Positions 21,537 through 29,238 of a DNA stretch of 64,000 nucleotides are shown here, piece after piece. The position numbers and the translations under genes are program-made. Source of the stretch: a virus. Positions within the stretch are counted from its first letter, which is position 1; each line of letters begins with the position of its first letter. The notes beneath the pieces are model-generated. The model was not told where the DNA came from, made no database searches, and saw nothing but the letters and a program-made list of their open reading frames with translations. The stretch is taken from the IMG/VR virus record IMGVR_UViG_3300046477_000628, positions 1 through 64,000 of that record; one strand, given 5' to 3'.

Positions 21537-21964
21537 TCAGTCGAGAGACCGCGATGCGGCGGGTGCTGTTCCCGTTCTCAGCGGGCAAGCCGTCCCCGCC
21601 TCGCCCGATGCTCCAGGGATTCGGGGACGAGATCAACCGGGTTCGGGTTGAGAACGGCCAGCACCCGCTGATTCAAGACCCGCTCGTGGACATGCACGCC
21701 CAGGAGTGGTCTACGGTGATGGCTGAGTGCGGGAAACTCTGGCACGGCAACCACGAGATGCGGTTCCACCGGTTCTGGCCCGACAGGCTGGCCGCTGAGA
21801 ACATCGCCATGGGATACCCGAGCGTCGAAGCCGTAGTCGCCGGCTGGATGGCAGACAGGGCTCACAGATACAACTTGTTGCACGATCAGTGGAGCGTGGT
21901 TGGCGTGGGTCTGGCTCGCGCCGAGGATAGCACACCGTACTGGTGTGCGCAATTCGTGGAGTAA
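21533..21964 (+). CDS. CAP-domain (SCP/PR1-like) protein
   Basis: 143 residues from a GTG at 21533 with GGAGG upstream. Signature features of the CAP superfamily are INRVRVENGQHPL, HAQEWSTVMAECG, LWHGN, ENIAMGYPS, VVAGWM, HRYNLL and YWCAQFVE. Bacterial CAP proteins are usually secreted and appear in cell-surface or adhesion processes, often with no enzymatic role shown. No classic signal peptide is visible here. It is an unusual phage cargo gene. Confidence 0.85.
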   Translation: MISRETAMRRVLFPFSAGKPSPPRPMLQGFGDEINRVRVENGQHPLIQDPLVDMHAQEWSTVMAECGKLWHGNHEMRFHRFWPDRLAAENIAMGYPSVEAVVAGWMADRAHRYNLLHDQWSVVGVGLARAEDSTPYWCAQFVE

Positions 21965-21967
21965 CAG

Positions 21968-22246
21968 ATGGCGAACTCAGGAAACTGGACCATTCCCTAC
22001 GATGCCCGCGAAATTAGGGTGCAGTGCGAGACACTGAGGGATTATTTTAAGCAACAGAAAAAGCAGGCGTATTGTCGCTGGGTGGCAAGCAGGTCGGAGA
22101 GTGATGAGATGAAATACAATAGGAGCCAAGAGGCATCAATCCTCTATGGATCATGGGCACGCATGCTCGTGAACGCACCTCCCGGGATGGTCCTTGGCCT
22201 TGACTTCGAGGATCATGGGTTTTTCTTTCCGGAGATCGAGGAATGA
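21968..22246 (+). CDS. Small hypothetical protein
   Basis: 92 residues, ATG with GGAG upstream. Mixed helices (REIRVQCETLRDYFKQQKKQ, then MKYNRSQEASILYGSWARM) with an aromatic-acidic C-terminus (GFFFPEIEE). The stop overlaps the next start. Unknown. Confidence 0.55.
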   Translation: MANSGNWTIPYDAREIRVQCETLRDYFKQQKKQAYCRWVASRSESDEMKYNRSQEASILYGSWARMLVNAPPGMVLGLDFEDHGFFFPEIEE

Positions 22247-22446
22247 GCGACTACAATGTTTGGCCGTACGGTTCTTCTGTCACGGGTGGCCATGTGCCAA
22301 CAACTACGACAACCGTGAAGGTCATTCAAGACACGCCCGCGCCACGCATTGCGCCGATCGGCTGGCAATGCCCACGCTGTGACCGCGTGTGGTCACCGAC
22401 GACCATCGCCTGCGCAGACTGCAACTCCAAGGTGGCCACTCGATGA
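22243..22446 (+). CDS. Zinc-ribbon mini-protein
   Basis: 67 residues. ATGA overlap at both ends. A Thr-rich linker separates a variable N-terminus from a C-terminal ribbon, CPRCDRVW and CADCNSK. Compare the 18393 protein, which has its ribbon at the N-terminus. Unknown role. Confidence 0.6.
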   Translation: MSDYNVWPYGSSVTGGHVPTTTTTVKVIQDTPAPRIAPIGWQCPRCDRVWSPTTIACADCNSKVATR

Positions 22447-22760
22447 ACATCGATCCCCATGATCTGCGTTTGCTCGTTGGGCTCGCCTACGACCAATCGA
22501 TGTACTTCGACAACTACGACGTGTTTCGCAAGATGTGTTGCTCGATGATATCCAAGGAATCCAAGGAGATCGCGGTGGCGCTGATCGGTCGATGGCCAGC
22601 CGAACCCGCAGTCGTGGCCACCAAGATCAAAGAGTGGATCGAGTTTCCGACGGAAACTTACCCGATGGAGGTGGTCAGGGAAGTGGAGTCGCTGGTCGAT
22701 CAGGCCAATCGACTCCTCAAGGATTCGCCGTTCAAAGTCGTACTTTCCACCAAGGAGTGA
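22443..22760 (+). CDS. Helical hypothetical protein
   Basis: 105 residues beginning MNIDPHDLRLLVGLAYDQ and continuing as a series of amphipathic helices (EIAVALIGRWPAEPAVVATKI, EVESLVDQANRLL). ATGA overlap with the zinc-ribbon gene. The palindrome copy at 22643 is within its codons (EFPTETY). Unknown. Confidence 0.55.
   Translation: MNIDPHDLRLLVGLAYDQSMYFDNYDVFRKMCCSMISKESKEIAVALIGRWPAEPAVVATKIKEWIEFPTETYPMEVVREVESLVDQANRLLKDSPFKVVLSTKE
22643..22657. repeat. 15-bp palindrome, copy 2
   Basis: GTTTCCGACGGAAAC, identical to the copy at 11366 and followed by TT. It lies inside codons of the 22443-22760 gene, in a different frame relation than copy 1. Confidence 0.75.
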
Positions 22761-22763
22761 GGC

Positions 22764-23000
22764 ATGGGATTCGTGGAGTCTACAAAAAGAATCGCGGTTA
22801 AGTTTTGGTTCGCGGAAAACTTAAATGAGGCTGTTGCCTTTGTTCCAGGCGACCGAGTTCTCGTTGGCGGCGACATCCCCGCGATGGTTGTAGCGGTCCA
22901 GGTTCAACTGGAGAATCAGATCATCTACAAGGCGCAGTGGTGGGATGATCGCACATATAAATGCGAGTGGTTCCAGGGTGTGGAATTGCATCCGGCGTGA
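22764..23000 (+). CDS. Small beta-barrel-like phage protein
   Basis: 78 residues, ATG with AAGGAG upstream. FVPGDRVLVGGDIPAMVVAVQVQLENQIIYKAQWWDD with a terminal CEWFQGVEL is a pattern of small phage beta-barrels. The W-W-D-D and C-E-W-F sequence is conserved in such proteins. Possible nucleic-acid or protein adaptor. Confidence 0.65.
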   Translation: MGFVESTKRIAVKFWFAENLNEAVAFVPGDRVLVGGDIPAMVVAVQVQLENQIIYKAQWWDDRTYKCEWFQGVELHPA

Positions 23001-23011
23001 AAGGGTCTGTC

Positions 23012-23245
23012 ATGATTCTGAGCGGTGTTCTCGCGTTCTGGCTCTTTCTGGCCACCGAGCACAATCCCGTAGACATCTGCAAGTGCCCGTGCCACGAGTA
23101 CGCCCCTGTCTCCTCGTGGTTGTTCCACGACAACCACTGTTGCCACGAGTGCGGCCTGTGCGGGCTCAGAGTGCGAGTGCCACAGCCGAAGCCAGTGAGG
23201 CCATGGACACTGAAGGACAAACAATCTGTCGCCATGAAGGGCTGA
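23012..23245 (+). CDS. Exported Cys-rich protein
   Basis: 77 residues from the ATG at 23012 (AAAGGG upstream; a GTG at 22997 is an alternative). The start MILSGVLAFWLFLATE is a short hydrophobic segment. It leads into CKCPCHEY and CCHECGLCG, two dense Cys/His clusters that may bind metal or form disulphides. Exported status is inferred. Confidence 0.6.
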   Translation: MILSGVLAFWLFLATEHNPVDICKCPCHEYAPVSSWLFHDNHCCHECGLCGLRVRVPQPKPVRPWTLKDKQSVAMKG

Positions 23246-23251
23246 ACTCAC

Positions 23252-23434
23252 ATGGAACCCGTTAGCGTGGCGAGCGAGATGCCTCGTGTTCGTGGCTACC
23301 TTGAGGACATGAGTCCGGAGGCCCAGGTTAGGTTCATGCTCGACGCTGGTCTGACGACGCAAGCCCAAGCCGACAAGGCGATATCCAGAATTCGCGACGC
23401 AGAGAAAACCAAAAGATTAAAGGGGAAATCTTGA
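23252..23434 (+). CDS. Small helical protein
   Basis: 60 residues, ATG at 23252. The helix (SPEAQVRFMLDAGLTTQAQADKAI) is followed by a basic tail (KTKRLKGK). It overlaps the next TTG start. No family recognised. Confidence 0.5.
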   Translation: MEPVSVASEMPRVRGYLEDMSPEAQVRFMLDAGLTTQAQADKAISRIRDAEKTKRLKGKS

Positions 23435-23865
23435 TCGCTATTCTCGCCCTGTGTCTCGTCGCCTATGATCCGCCGCCAAACATCAGTTTCGCCTGGTTGG
23501 ACTGGGCGTTTCGCGACGCCCAGGAGTCGTCAGTGCTCGGGTTCGCGGAGCCAGGATGGTTTGATGATCGCGAGGTTGATGCTCACATGCCCGAGGAGAT
23601 CGCCGTCTGTATCAGAGCCATGTCCTGCGACGACTGGCAATGCCGCAAGCAAGGTTCAGCGGTGCTTAAGGCGATCGGCGAACCCGCGGTCCCATACCTG
23701 TTCTGGGGTCTGAGATCCAGGGACAAAGAGGTGTGGCTACGCTGCTACAACGTGCTCAAGGTTGTTGCGGACTGCCCTGGATGCCAGGGCGATTTGACGT
23801 GGTGCATGATGTGCAACGGGACAGGAACACTGTGGCCGATGGAGATCAGTAAACCCAATGAGTGA
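23431..23865 (+). CDS. Exported HEAT-like/zinc protein
   Basis: 144 residues from a TTG at 23431 (GGGG upstream) that overlaps the preceding stop. The N-terminus (IAILALCLVAY) is a weak signal. The middle (KQGSAVLKAIGEPAVPYLFWGLRSRD) looks like one or two HEAT-like helical repeats. The end has CPGCQGDLTWCMMCNGTG, a DnaJ-type zinc knuckle. Overlaps the head-protein gene by 8 nt. Confidence 0.55.
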   Translation: MIAILALCLVAYDPPPNISFAWLDWAFRDAQESSVLGFAEPGWFDDREVDAHMPEEIAVCIRAMSCDDWQCRKQGSAVLKAIGEPAVPYLFWGLRSRDKEVWLRCYNVLKVVADCPGCQGDLTWCMMCNGTGTLWPMEISKPNE

Positions 23866-24634
23866 CGCCCCGCAGTTCGGCACCTCCGATGTCACCGTTG
23901 ACTCCCGCAAGACCGTGACCCCCGAAGAGTCCAAGGACCAGAGGGACCGCGGGTGGGAGTTGGTGCTGGCACTGTTGGCCACCCACGGCCTCCACGGCGT
24001 CACCGATCTCAATCTCGTCTCAGAGCCGATGCGGCTCCAGATGCTCGACGAGCTGATCGAGGAGACGTCGGCGGGACTCGTGTCAGCAACGAGCGATCTA
24101 ATCGAGCACCGCACGTCTCTGCGGGCGTGGCTGCTCAGGTTCAGGGACATCCTGATCCCGGCACTTGCAGCCGCGACCATGCTGTTGATCAAGCGAAATT
24201 ATATAGAATCAGAATTACTGGAGGCTTGGGTTTCCGAAACAAACCTACAGAACGGATACTTGTACAGATTCTTCAGCGAGATCCGCGACGGCGATCAGGT
24301 GCTCAACACATCCGCGATCGGCCGCACGGATCTCTATGCTCGCGCGATATGGGCAGTGGCGTGGCGAGTCTACGTCTCTTCCCTGGTCTCGCAGGAGAAC
24401 AAGGGCGATCCCTGGTGTGGACTTTCGGTGCTCGGGGTGGCAGATCATTGCAAGGGCTGCCTGTCTGAGGCCGCGAAGGGGTGGCAGTTACTGAAGGACG
24501 TGAAGCCGATCGGGTCACGGGATTGCGGGTCACGGTGTGCCTGTACCCTGAAGACTATGACGTTTTCTCAGATCGGAGGCCGTCTTGGTACTCGCGGAGA
24601 ACTCGATAGCGGCGGCCAAGGTGATCCTGGGTAG
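23858..24634 (+). CDS. MuF-like minor head protein (probable)
   Basis: 258 residues. The helical body (EMRL-type helices, LIEETSAGLVSATSDLIEHRTSLRAWLLRFRD), a YARAIWAVAWRVY helix and a C-terminal ADHCKGCLSEAA plus CGSRCACTL resemble phage SPP1 gp7/MuF-type minor head proteins. These accompany portals and help internal capsid assembly or ejection. The Cys-rich end could bind zinc. The ATG overlaps the previous gene. The next gene begins inside it. Confidence 0.55.
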   Translation: MSDAPQFGTSDVTVDSRKTVTPEESKDQRDRGWELVLALLATHGLHGVTDLNLVSEPMRLQMLDELIEETSAGLVSATSDLIEHRTSLRAWLLRFRDILIPALAAATMLLIKRNYIESELLEAWVSETNLQNGYLYRFFSEIRDGDQVLNTSAIGRTDLYARAIWAVAWRVYVSSLVSQENKGDPWCGLSVLGVADHCKGCLSEAAKGWQLLKDVKPIGSRDCGSRCACTLKTMTFSQIGGRLGTRGELDSGGQGDPG

Positions 24635-25019
24635 CGCGTACGGGGTCAAGAGCCTCGTCTGGGGTTTCACGATGACTCCCCAGGAGCTGATGGGATGGTC
24701 GGGGGCGGTGGCGGCGTTCGGGATGAGCCTCGCCTCGGTCTATGACAAATGGCTCACGAACAAGAACAAGGCCGAGGCCGACCGGATCAAGTCGCTAGAA
24801 GGCACTTCCGCAAAACTCCTAGAAGAGGAGAGAGCGGCGCGTGCCATCGAGAGAACGATGGCTCAGGCAGACCGTGCTCGACTCTCGGCCGAGATCACGC
24901 AGCTCAGGGCGGAACTCGAAGAGATGCGCGAGGTCGTCACGCATCTGACCAGGTCATTCACGATGGGGCACAGCAATGAAGCCAGCAAAGCCGATGGTCC
25001 CGGGTCCGTCCAAGGTTAA
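24585..25019 (+). CDS. Membrane coiled-coil protein
   Basis: 144 residues from a TTG at 24585 with GGAGG upstream, overlapping the preceding gene by 50 nt. The hydrophobic segment around residues 34-60 (WSGAVAAFGMSLASVYDKW) is followed by an extended coiled coil (about 65-130: EEERAARAIERTMAQADRARL, EITQLRAELEEMREVV). Unknown, perhaps an anchored adaptor. Confidence 0.55.
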   Translation: MVLAENSIAAAKVILGSAYGVKSLVWGFTMTPQELMGWSGAVAAFGMSLASVYDKWLTNKNKAEADRIKSLEGTSAKLLEEERAARAIERTMAQADRARLSAEITQLRAELEEMREVVTHLTRSFTMGHSNEASKADGPGSVQG

Positions 25020-25392
25020 AGACCCTGGCCGCATGATTCCCGGCCCCTGCAAGGTCGATGAGCGGCTCGTCGTTCGCAGCAAGGGCAACGTGTCAACCAG
25101 CACTGGAGTGGTCAAAGAGGCCAGCTTCGGTCGTCCCCGCGGCGACTACAGCGCTGACATGGTCCCTGGTCCCGCGACTCCCAATGGAGCCATCGTGGGC
25201 ACCGAGAGAACCAAGCAGGTCAATGAAATGGTGGAGTCGCTGATCGCATCGGGTCAGAATCGCGAGCGTTCCACCCAGATGGCGCTGGCGAAGATCGGCA
25301 ACGGCGGCGGCAGTCTCGACAAGGCACCCGAGGTGCCCGGTGTCAAGCACGGCGACGACGTTTACGGACCATTCCGACGACCCCTGGCGTGA
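24976..25392 (+). CDS. Hypothetical protein, Pro/Gly-rich
   Basis: 138 residues, start ATG inside the end of the preceding gene (GGGG upstream). It has a Val-Pro-Gly-Pro repeat (MVPGPSKV, MIPGPCKV, MVPGPATP) and a helical middle (KQVNEMVESLIASGQNRER). The repeated PGP motif may act as a linker or assembly element. Unknown. Confidence 0.5.
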   Translation: MKPAKPMVPGPSKVKDPGRMIPGPCKVDERLVVRSKGNVSTSTGVVKEASFGRPRGDYSADMVPGPATPNGAIVGTERTKQVNEMVESLIASGQNRERSTQMALAKIGNGGGSLDKAPEVPGVKHGDDVYGPFRRPLA

Positions 25393-25399
25393 GGCACAG

Positions 25400-25657
25400 A
25401 TGGCTCAATCCAAAGAATTCGATCACGGCTCGACTGTCCCCAGGACCACGGGGCAGAAGAGGTCCGAACTGAAGAACGCCGGCTACTCCGATTCGACAGC
25501 CGCTTACGTGTCGGTGGATCACGATCGGCTCACCGGTATCGCGTCTGGCAGTCCCCCTGACCCCAAGCCTCCTGGTTCCGCGTCTGGTGCGCCTGGCCCG
25601 ATGGCCGAGGATCGAGACGGGATCATGGTGGCTCGAAACCAGAAGTTTCCCAAGTAA
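25400..25657 (+). CDS. Small hypothetical protein
   Basis: 85 residues, ATG at 25400 with GAGG upstream. Mixed polar sequence with a Pro/Gly-rich end. No motif was recognised. It comes between two unknown head-region genes. Confidence 0.45.
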   Translation: MAQSKEFDHGSTVPRTTGQKRSELKNAGYSDSTAAYVSVDHDRLTGIASGSPPDPKPPGSASGAPGPMAEDRDGIMVARNQKFPK

Positions 25658-25700
25658 ACAGAAGGCAGAATTCGTTTAGGATTTACAAGCCCCTGGAGGC

Positions 25701-26267
25701 ATGATGTTCGCTGCGCCATTGGCATTTTTCTTTGCCGTCTTCTTCGTCGCGGCCCCGGAAGACACGGTCACAATCGAGTTGCCACGTCATGCGCGTGCTG
25801 TGATGACTCGCGCGCTTAGCAATCCCCTGGTAAGCGGAGACCACGTCGGCTTTGTGCTGGACGCTGACGAAGCGGAGTCTCTCTTGTCAGTACTCAATCC
25901 TGGATCTCACGCCGCTCCTCCGCAGGCTACCGGAACCACCAAAGCCGTACCCGCCAAGATGTCAGTCTGGGTGACGCGTAAAAAATTCAACGCGATCCGA
26001 CGAGCATTTCGCGGCGGATCTGGGATCAAGGTCAAGCTGGATCGGAGACTGGCCGAGAGCATGACCTACAACGTGGCTTGCGCGTTCGACCAAGCGGATG
26101 CACAGAGATTGCTCTCGGCGCGCAAGCACGATCCCGGCAATCCCAATGAGCCGTGGCGCATCCGGGACGATTGTTTGCCTGGCGGTTATTACACCGGCGA
26201 GCATGACCGTGCCGGCCACAACCTGTGGTTCAATCCAGAAACCAAAACGTTTTACTATTACCAGTGA
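25701..26267 (+). CDS. Exported protein with a basic body
   Basis: 188 residues, GGAGG before ATGATG. The start FAAPLAFFFAVFFVAAPED is a signal peptide. The body has two similar beta/alpha segments (TVTIELPRHARAVMTRALSNPLVSG, later MSVWVTRKKFNAIRRAFRGG) and ends with GHNLWFNPETKTFYYYQ. The internal similarity suggests a duplicated domain. Unknown function. Confidence 0.6.
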   Translation: MMFAAPLAFFFAVFFVAAPEDTVTIELPRHARAVMTRALSNPLVSGDHVGFVLDADEAESLLSVLNPGSHAAPPQATGTTKAVPAKMSVWVTRKKFNAIRRAFRGGSGIKVKLDRRLAESMTYNVACAFDQADAQRLLSARKHDPGNPNEPWRIRDDCLPGGYYTGEHDRAGHNLWFNPETKTFYYYQ

Positions 26268-26300
26268 ATTTTCCTCGGCACGTTTTGCTGGAGAAGCACG

Positions 26301-26639
26301 ATGGCAGACCTTGCTCTGGATGCTCCCGTGACGCTGACTCTCGACGGATTCTCTCCGGTGCAATTCAACTTCGCCTCGCCCGGGGGCAAGTTCGTGTTCA
26401 CCGTTACCGGCGATGCCCGAGCCGTCACCGGCATCTACATGGGTCCGAGGCCCATTGGCTCCGCTGGCAAACTCCGGATCAATCCCGGTGACAAACCTTG
26501 TGTTTGTGCCCTGACCAGCGTCGGCCATCTCGTGGTGGTGAGGCCAGAGAAGGCCGGACAGTACACGCTGAGCGTTCGACGGTGGCAGTTCTCCGACTAC
26601 TTTACGGCCATGACCGGCGGTTTCCGAGGTCACGTCTAA
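26301..26639 (+). CDS. Beta-sandwich protein (possible head or neck accessory)
   Basis: 112 residues, ATG with GGAG upstream. It reads as an all-beta fold (APVTLTLDGFSPVQFNFASPGGKFVFTVTG, then GKLRINPGDKPCVC, then QYTLSVRRWQFSDYF). No signal peptide is visible. It could be a virion decoration protein or a cell-surface binding module; I cannot decide. Confidence 0.5.
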   Translation: MADLALDAPVTLTLDGFSPVQFNFASPGGKFVFTVTGDARAVTGIYMGPRPIGSAGKLRINPGDKPCVCALTSVGHLVVVRPEKAGQYTLSVRRWQFSDYFTAMTGGFRGHV

Positions 26640-26648
26640 GGAGACGAC

Positions 26649-27221
26649 ATGCTTTCATTGATTCTCGCTGTAGTGGTGGCCCAGTCTCCTCCGTTGAAAG
26701 ATGCGCCGAAAGTGGCGTGGTCGTTGTCGATGACACCCATGGAGGCGACGGAGCCAGGGGTCGAGGTGAAGAATGACGCTCAGATGGCCAAGAAAACTGA
26801 AGCCTGCCAGGCTTGTCCCCCATGCCCCTGTGAATGCGGCAAATGCTGCTGCAATTCGAGGTCCAGTGACAAGGGAAAGGCAGTTGTATCGGCTCCAGAA
26901 GCTCGCCCGTTCGCCGGAATCGAGGATCGCGATCCCATCGACGAACCTCTGAGCAAGCGAGTCATCAAGAGTCACCAGGCCAAGAACGAGGCCACTGAGC
27001 AACCGCCGTACGCGGAGATCGAGCGTCTTATTCTGGAAGTCAAACAAACCCTGGCGCCTCGACGAGCACCCGAACCCAGGCGGGAAATCCAGCCCCCGCC
27101 TATCCCAGTTGTGCCCCAGTTTCAGCCTCGCATCTACGTGCGGACGTCGCCGCAGATCCCGATGTCGTGCTCGTTGCCCAGGTTCCAGTACGGGACCGCG
27201 GCTTATACCACCAGTGCTTGA
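26649..27221 (+). CDS. Exported Cys-cluster protein
   Basis: 190 residues, ATG with AAGGAG upstream. The signal MLSLILAVVVAQ resembles that of the 5783 gene. CQACPPCPCECGKCCC near residue 54 packs eight Cys into 16 residues, likely a disulphide knot or metal cluster. A Pro-rich linker follows, ending in IYVRTSPQIPMSCSLPRF. Unknown. Confidence 0.6.
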   Translation: MLSLILAVVVAQSPPLKDAPKVAWSLSMTPMEATEPGVEVKNDAQMAKKTEACQACPPCPCECGKCCCNSRSSDKGKAVVSAPEARPFAGIEDRDPIDEPLSKRVIKSHQAKNEATEQPPYAEIERLILEVKQTLAPRRAPEPRREIQPPPIPVVPQFQPRIYVRTSPQIPMSCSLPRFQYGTAAYTTSA

Positions 27222-27241
27222 AGATGAAAGGACTACCTGCC

Positions 27242-27538
27242 GTGGCAGGCTTAGCAGACGATTTCAAGGGCGTTGTTGACGCGGCCAAGGAGACGGTGGC
27301 CACGCTTACCGAACTCAGGGCCGTCTACGACGAGATCAGGGTCGGAAAGGTTGTCGTCGGCGATATCGCCAAGGCCTTCGCGGACTTCAAGAAGACTGTC
27401 GATGACGACCTGGCCGAGGCCAAGGCGCTGAAGGCAGACCTGGGAAACTTACAGGTGGGCCAGTACGTCCAAACCCTGGAAACCCTGGCCCAGCAAATCC
27501 TCAACCTCCGCACTCCAGCCCCGGCTCCGACCAAGTGA
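27242..27538 (+). CDS. Coiled-coil protein
   Basis: 98 residues from a GTG at 27242 with AAAGGA upstream (an ATG at 27224 is the alternative). Helix-rich with a heptad pattern (DDFKGVVDAAKETVATLTEL, then DDDLAEAKALKADLGNLQV) and a short Pro-rich end. It precedes a tiny membrane protein. Confidence 0.55.
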   Translation: MAGLADDFKGVVDAAKETVATLTELRAVYDEIRVGKVVVGDIAKAFADFKKTVDDDLAEAKALKADLGNLQVGQYVQTLETLAQQILNLRTPAPAPTK

Positions 27539-27618
27539 TGTTTCCGTCGGAAACTTTCATGCTGGCCGCGGTGGTGGCAGTGTCTGGGCTCGCGGCGTTC
27601 GTGGCGTTGACGATTTGA
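27538..27618 (+). CDS. 26-residue membrane peptide
   Basis: The ATG at 27538 forms a TGATG overlap with the previous stop. The product begins MFPSETFMLAAVVAVSG and is one hydrophobic helix. The palindrome copy at 27540-27554 covers its first codons. It resembles small phage membrane effectors, but the short length makes a gene call uncertain. Confidence 0.45.
   Translation: MFPSETFMLAAVVAVSGLAAFVALTI
27540..27554. repeat. 15-bp palindrome, copy 3
   Basis: GTTTCCGTCGGAAAC, differing from copies 1 and 2 only at the central base. It overlaps the start of the 26-residue peptide gene, where a bound protein could block translation or transcription. Confidence 0.75.
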
Positions 27619-27630
27619 CCGGAGTGACAC

Positions 27631-28131
27631 ATGACCCAGGGCGAACTCGAAGTCGTCGCCGGCTACTGGCAGAAGGTGCTTCGTCTCCAGGACTGGGAGA
27701 TCAAGACCGCCAAGAAGCGGCAGCGAGACATCGGCTGCAATGGGTGGGCGACGTGCGACGTCTGCTTGCCGTCGAAGGCCGCCACGATCGAAGTCGTTGA
27801 TCCCATCGACTACGACGACGGGCCGTGGCCGTTCGACATGGAGCACCTGGTGGTCCATGAGTTACTCCATATCCACTTCGCACCGTTCAAGACGACACCA
27901 GGTTCTCACGAGGAAATCTTTGAGGAGCAAGCGGTCGAATCGTTGACACGTGCGCTGCTCTCACTCAATCGAATCACGGGAGAAAAAGATGGCCAAGAAG
28001 AATTGGATTGCGGGAGCAGTTGGATCGGGCAAAAACAAGCTCAGAGACAAACTGAATGTGCCTGCGGGGAAGGACATCTCTGCGAGCAAACTCGCCAAGG
28101 CAGCGAAGTCGAAGAACCCGACCGAGGCTAA
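27631..28131 (+). CDS. Zinc metallopeptidase-like protein
   Basis: 166 residues, ATG at 27631. The HEXXH motif (HELLH, residues 76-80, in HLVVHELLHIHF) and a downstream EEIFEEQAVE acidic helix fit a small phage zinc-metalloprotease family. Residues 1-112 form the conserved core. The last about 48 residues lie in an alternate frame of the next gene and look random, so the natural stop may have been lost. Its target is unknown. Confidence 0.72.
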   Translation: MTQGELEVVAGYWQKVLRLQDWEIKTAKKRQRDIGCNGWATCDVCLPSKAATIEVVDPIDYDDGPWPFDMEHLVVHELLHIHFAPFKTTPGSHEEIFEEQAVESLTRALLSLNRITGEKDGQEELDCGSSWIGQKQAQRQTECACGEGHLCEQTRQGSEVEEPDRG

Positions 28132-28183
28132 GGAAGCGCGGCTCGCCGAGACTCTCGGGAAACTCCGAAAGAAGAAAAAATGA
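27989..28183 (+). CDS. Small basic conserved phage protein
   Basis: 64 residues, ATG at 27989 with GGGAG upstream. KKNWIAGAVGSGKNKLRDKLNV, then KAAKSKNPTEAKEARLAETLG, with a lysine tail, is a well-conserved phage mini-protein pattern that I cannot assign a function. Overlaps the metallopeptidase tail and the next gene. Confidence 0.65.
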   Translation: MAKKNWIAGAVGSGKNKLRDKLNVPAGKDISASKLAKAAKSKNPTEAKEARLAETLGKLRKKKK

Positions 28184-28419
28184 TTCAGCCGGTCGATGGT
28201 TCCAGTCCCAGGCTTGCATCGGTGATCCTTGTCTCTATCGTGTTCGCCTTCCTTCGCATCTACGGCTACACGTCGGAGGCATTCCAGGCCATGGCACACC
28301 TATGGGTTGGTGGCCTGATCGCCCTGTACATGGTGCGGCGTCAGCGGGGCGTGCTGTTCGTGATCGTCGCCCTCTCTATTGTCGAGACCATCTGCTTCAT
28401 CGCGACCCATCGTGGTTAA
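28180..28419 (+). CDS. Small membrane protein, paralogue of 579-806
   Basis: 79 residues with two or three hydrophobic segments. FQAMAHLWVGGLIALYMVRRQ, then a second hydrophobic segment containing VALSIVETICF, parallels the gene at 579-806 across the full length. The ATG overlaps the previous stop. Similar holin-like proportions, but no proof. Confidence 0.65.
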   Translation: MIQPVDGSSPRLASVILVSIVFAFLRIYGYTSEAFQAMAHLWVGGLIALYMVRRQRGVLFVIVALSIVETICFIATHRG

Positions 28420-28473
28420 CTACGTTTTCATCCAAATGTTTTACCACTTCCGAATCCAACCTCTAACTGAATA

Positions 28474-28538
28474 GACCGTTGTTCGGTCAGACAGAACTCA
28501 CAGACGCACCGCTGGCGTGATGCCAGTGACGTGTCTGT
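28474..28538 (+). promoter_or_regulatory. Structured leader before scaffold gene
   Basis: GACCG/CGGTC (28474-28488) forms a hairpin with a 5-nt loop. Downstream, ACAGAC (28500-28505) pairs with GTCTGT (28533-28538) and CTGGC with GCCAG inside, separated by symmetric 6-nt internal loops. It lies in the 192-bp gap before the scaffold gene, and may regulate or stabilise head-gene RNA. Confidence 0.45.
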
Positions 28539-28611
28539 ACCGCTTTGGGGTGATCCCAGGGTGGACACATTGGGCAGCACCGCGTGATGCGAGGCTCCCA
28601 GGAGAAGAACG

Positions 28612-29238
28612 ATGCCCGAAACGACTGTTGAAGATCCGATCGAAACCGAAACCCCGACCGAGACTCCTGCGCCGACGCCCGAGGAACTCCAGTTGGAACT
28701 GGAGAAGACGCGAAAGGCTTTGAAGGCTGCCAACCTCGACGCTGAGAAGAATCGCATCAAAGCGAAGAAGCTCGCCGAGATCGAGGCTGCCGAAGAGGCC
28801 AAGAAGACCGAGAAGCTCGGCGAAGACGAGAAGTTGCGAAAGCGGCTGGCTCAGCTTGAGGCCGAGGCACGCGACGCCAAGGTCCAGCAAGAGGTGGCGG
28901 CCCAAGAACTTCACCGGGTCAAGCTTGGTCAGGCGATCGAGTCAGAGGCGCGGAAGCAGAACTTCGCCCGCCCGGAGTTGGTGGCGAAGCTCGTTGACCG
29001 CGACATGGTTGAGTACGACGAAGAGGCCAAGAAGTTCGCCGGAGTCGTGGACGCCGTGAAAGCGGTGGCCAAAGAGTATCCGGAACTCCTGGGTGAAGGG
29101 ATTCGTCGCGGCGGCGGGACCCCGAGTGGAACCGGTGCACCGCATCCGCGGCAGACGGGTGCCGGCAGTAATACTGATCCGATCCCGGCTCTCCAGCAGA
29201 GCCTACGTGAAAGCAAACAGATTCGTTACGACTGGTGA
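28612..29238 (+). CDS. Scaffolding protein (probable)
   Basis: 208 residues, GGAG upstream. An acidic Thr/Pro/Glu-rich start is followed by a long, highly charged coiled coil (about residues 28-105: ELEKTRKALKAANLDAEKNR, KKLAEIEAAEEAKKTEKL). The Gly-rich C-terminus precedes IPALQQSLRESKQIRYDW. This architecture, immediately upstream of the capsid genes, is typical of scaffolds that organise shells and are removed later. No protease domain visible. Confidence 0.75.
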   Translation: MPETTVEDPIETETPTETPAPTPEELQLELEKTRKALKAANLDAEKNRIKAKKLAEIEAAEEAKKTEKLGEDEKLRKRLAQLEAEARDAKVQQEVAAQELHRVKLGQAIESEARKQNFARPELVAKLVDRDMVEYDEEAKKFAGVVDAVKAVAKEYPELLGEGIRRGGGTPSGTGAPHPRQTGAGSNTDPIPALQQSLRESKQIRYDW

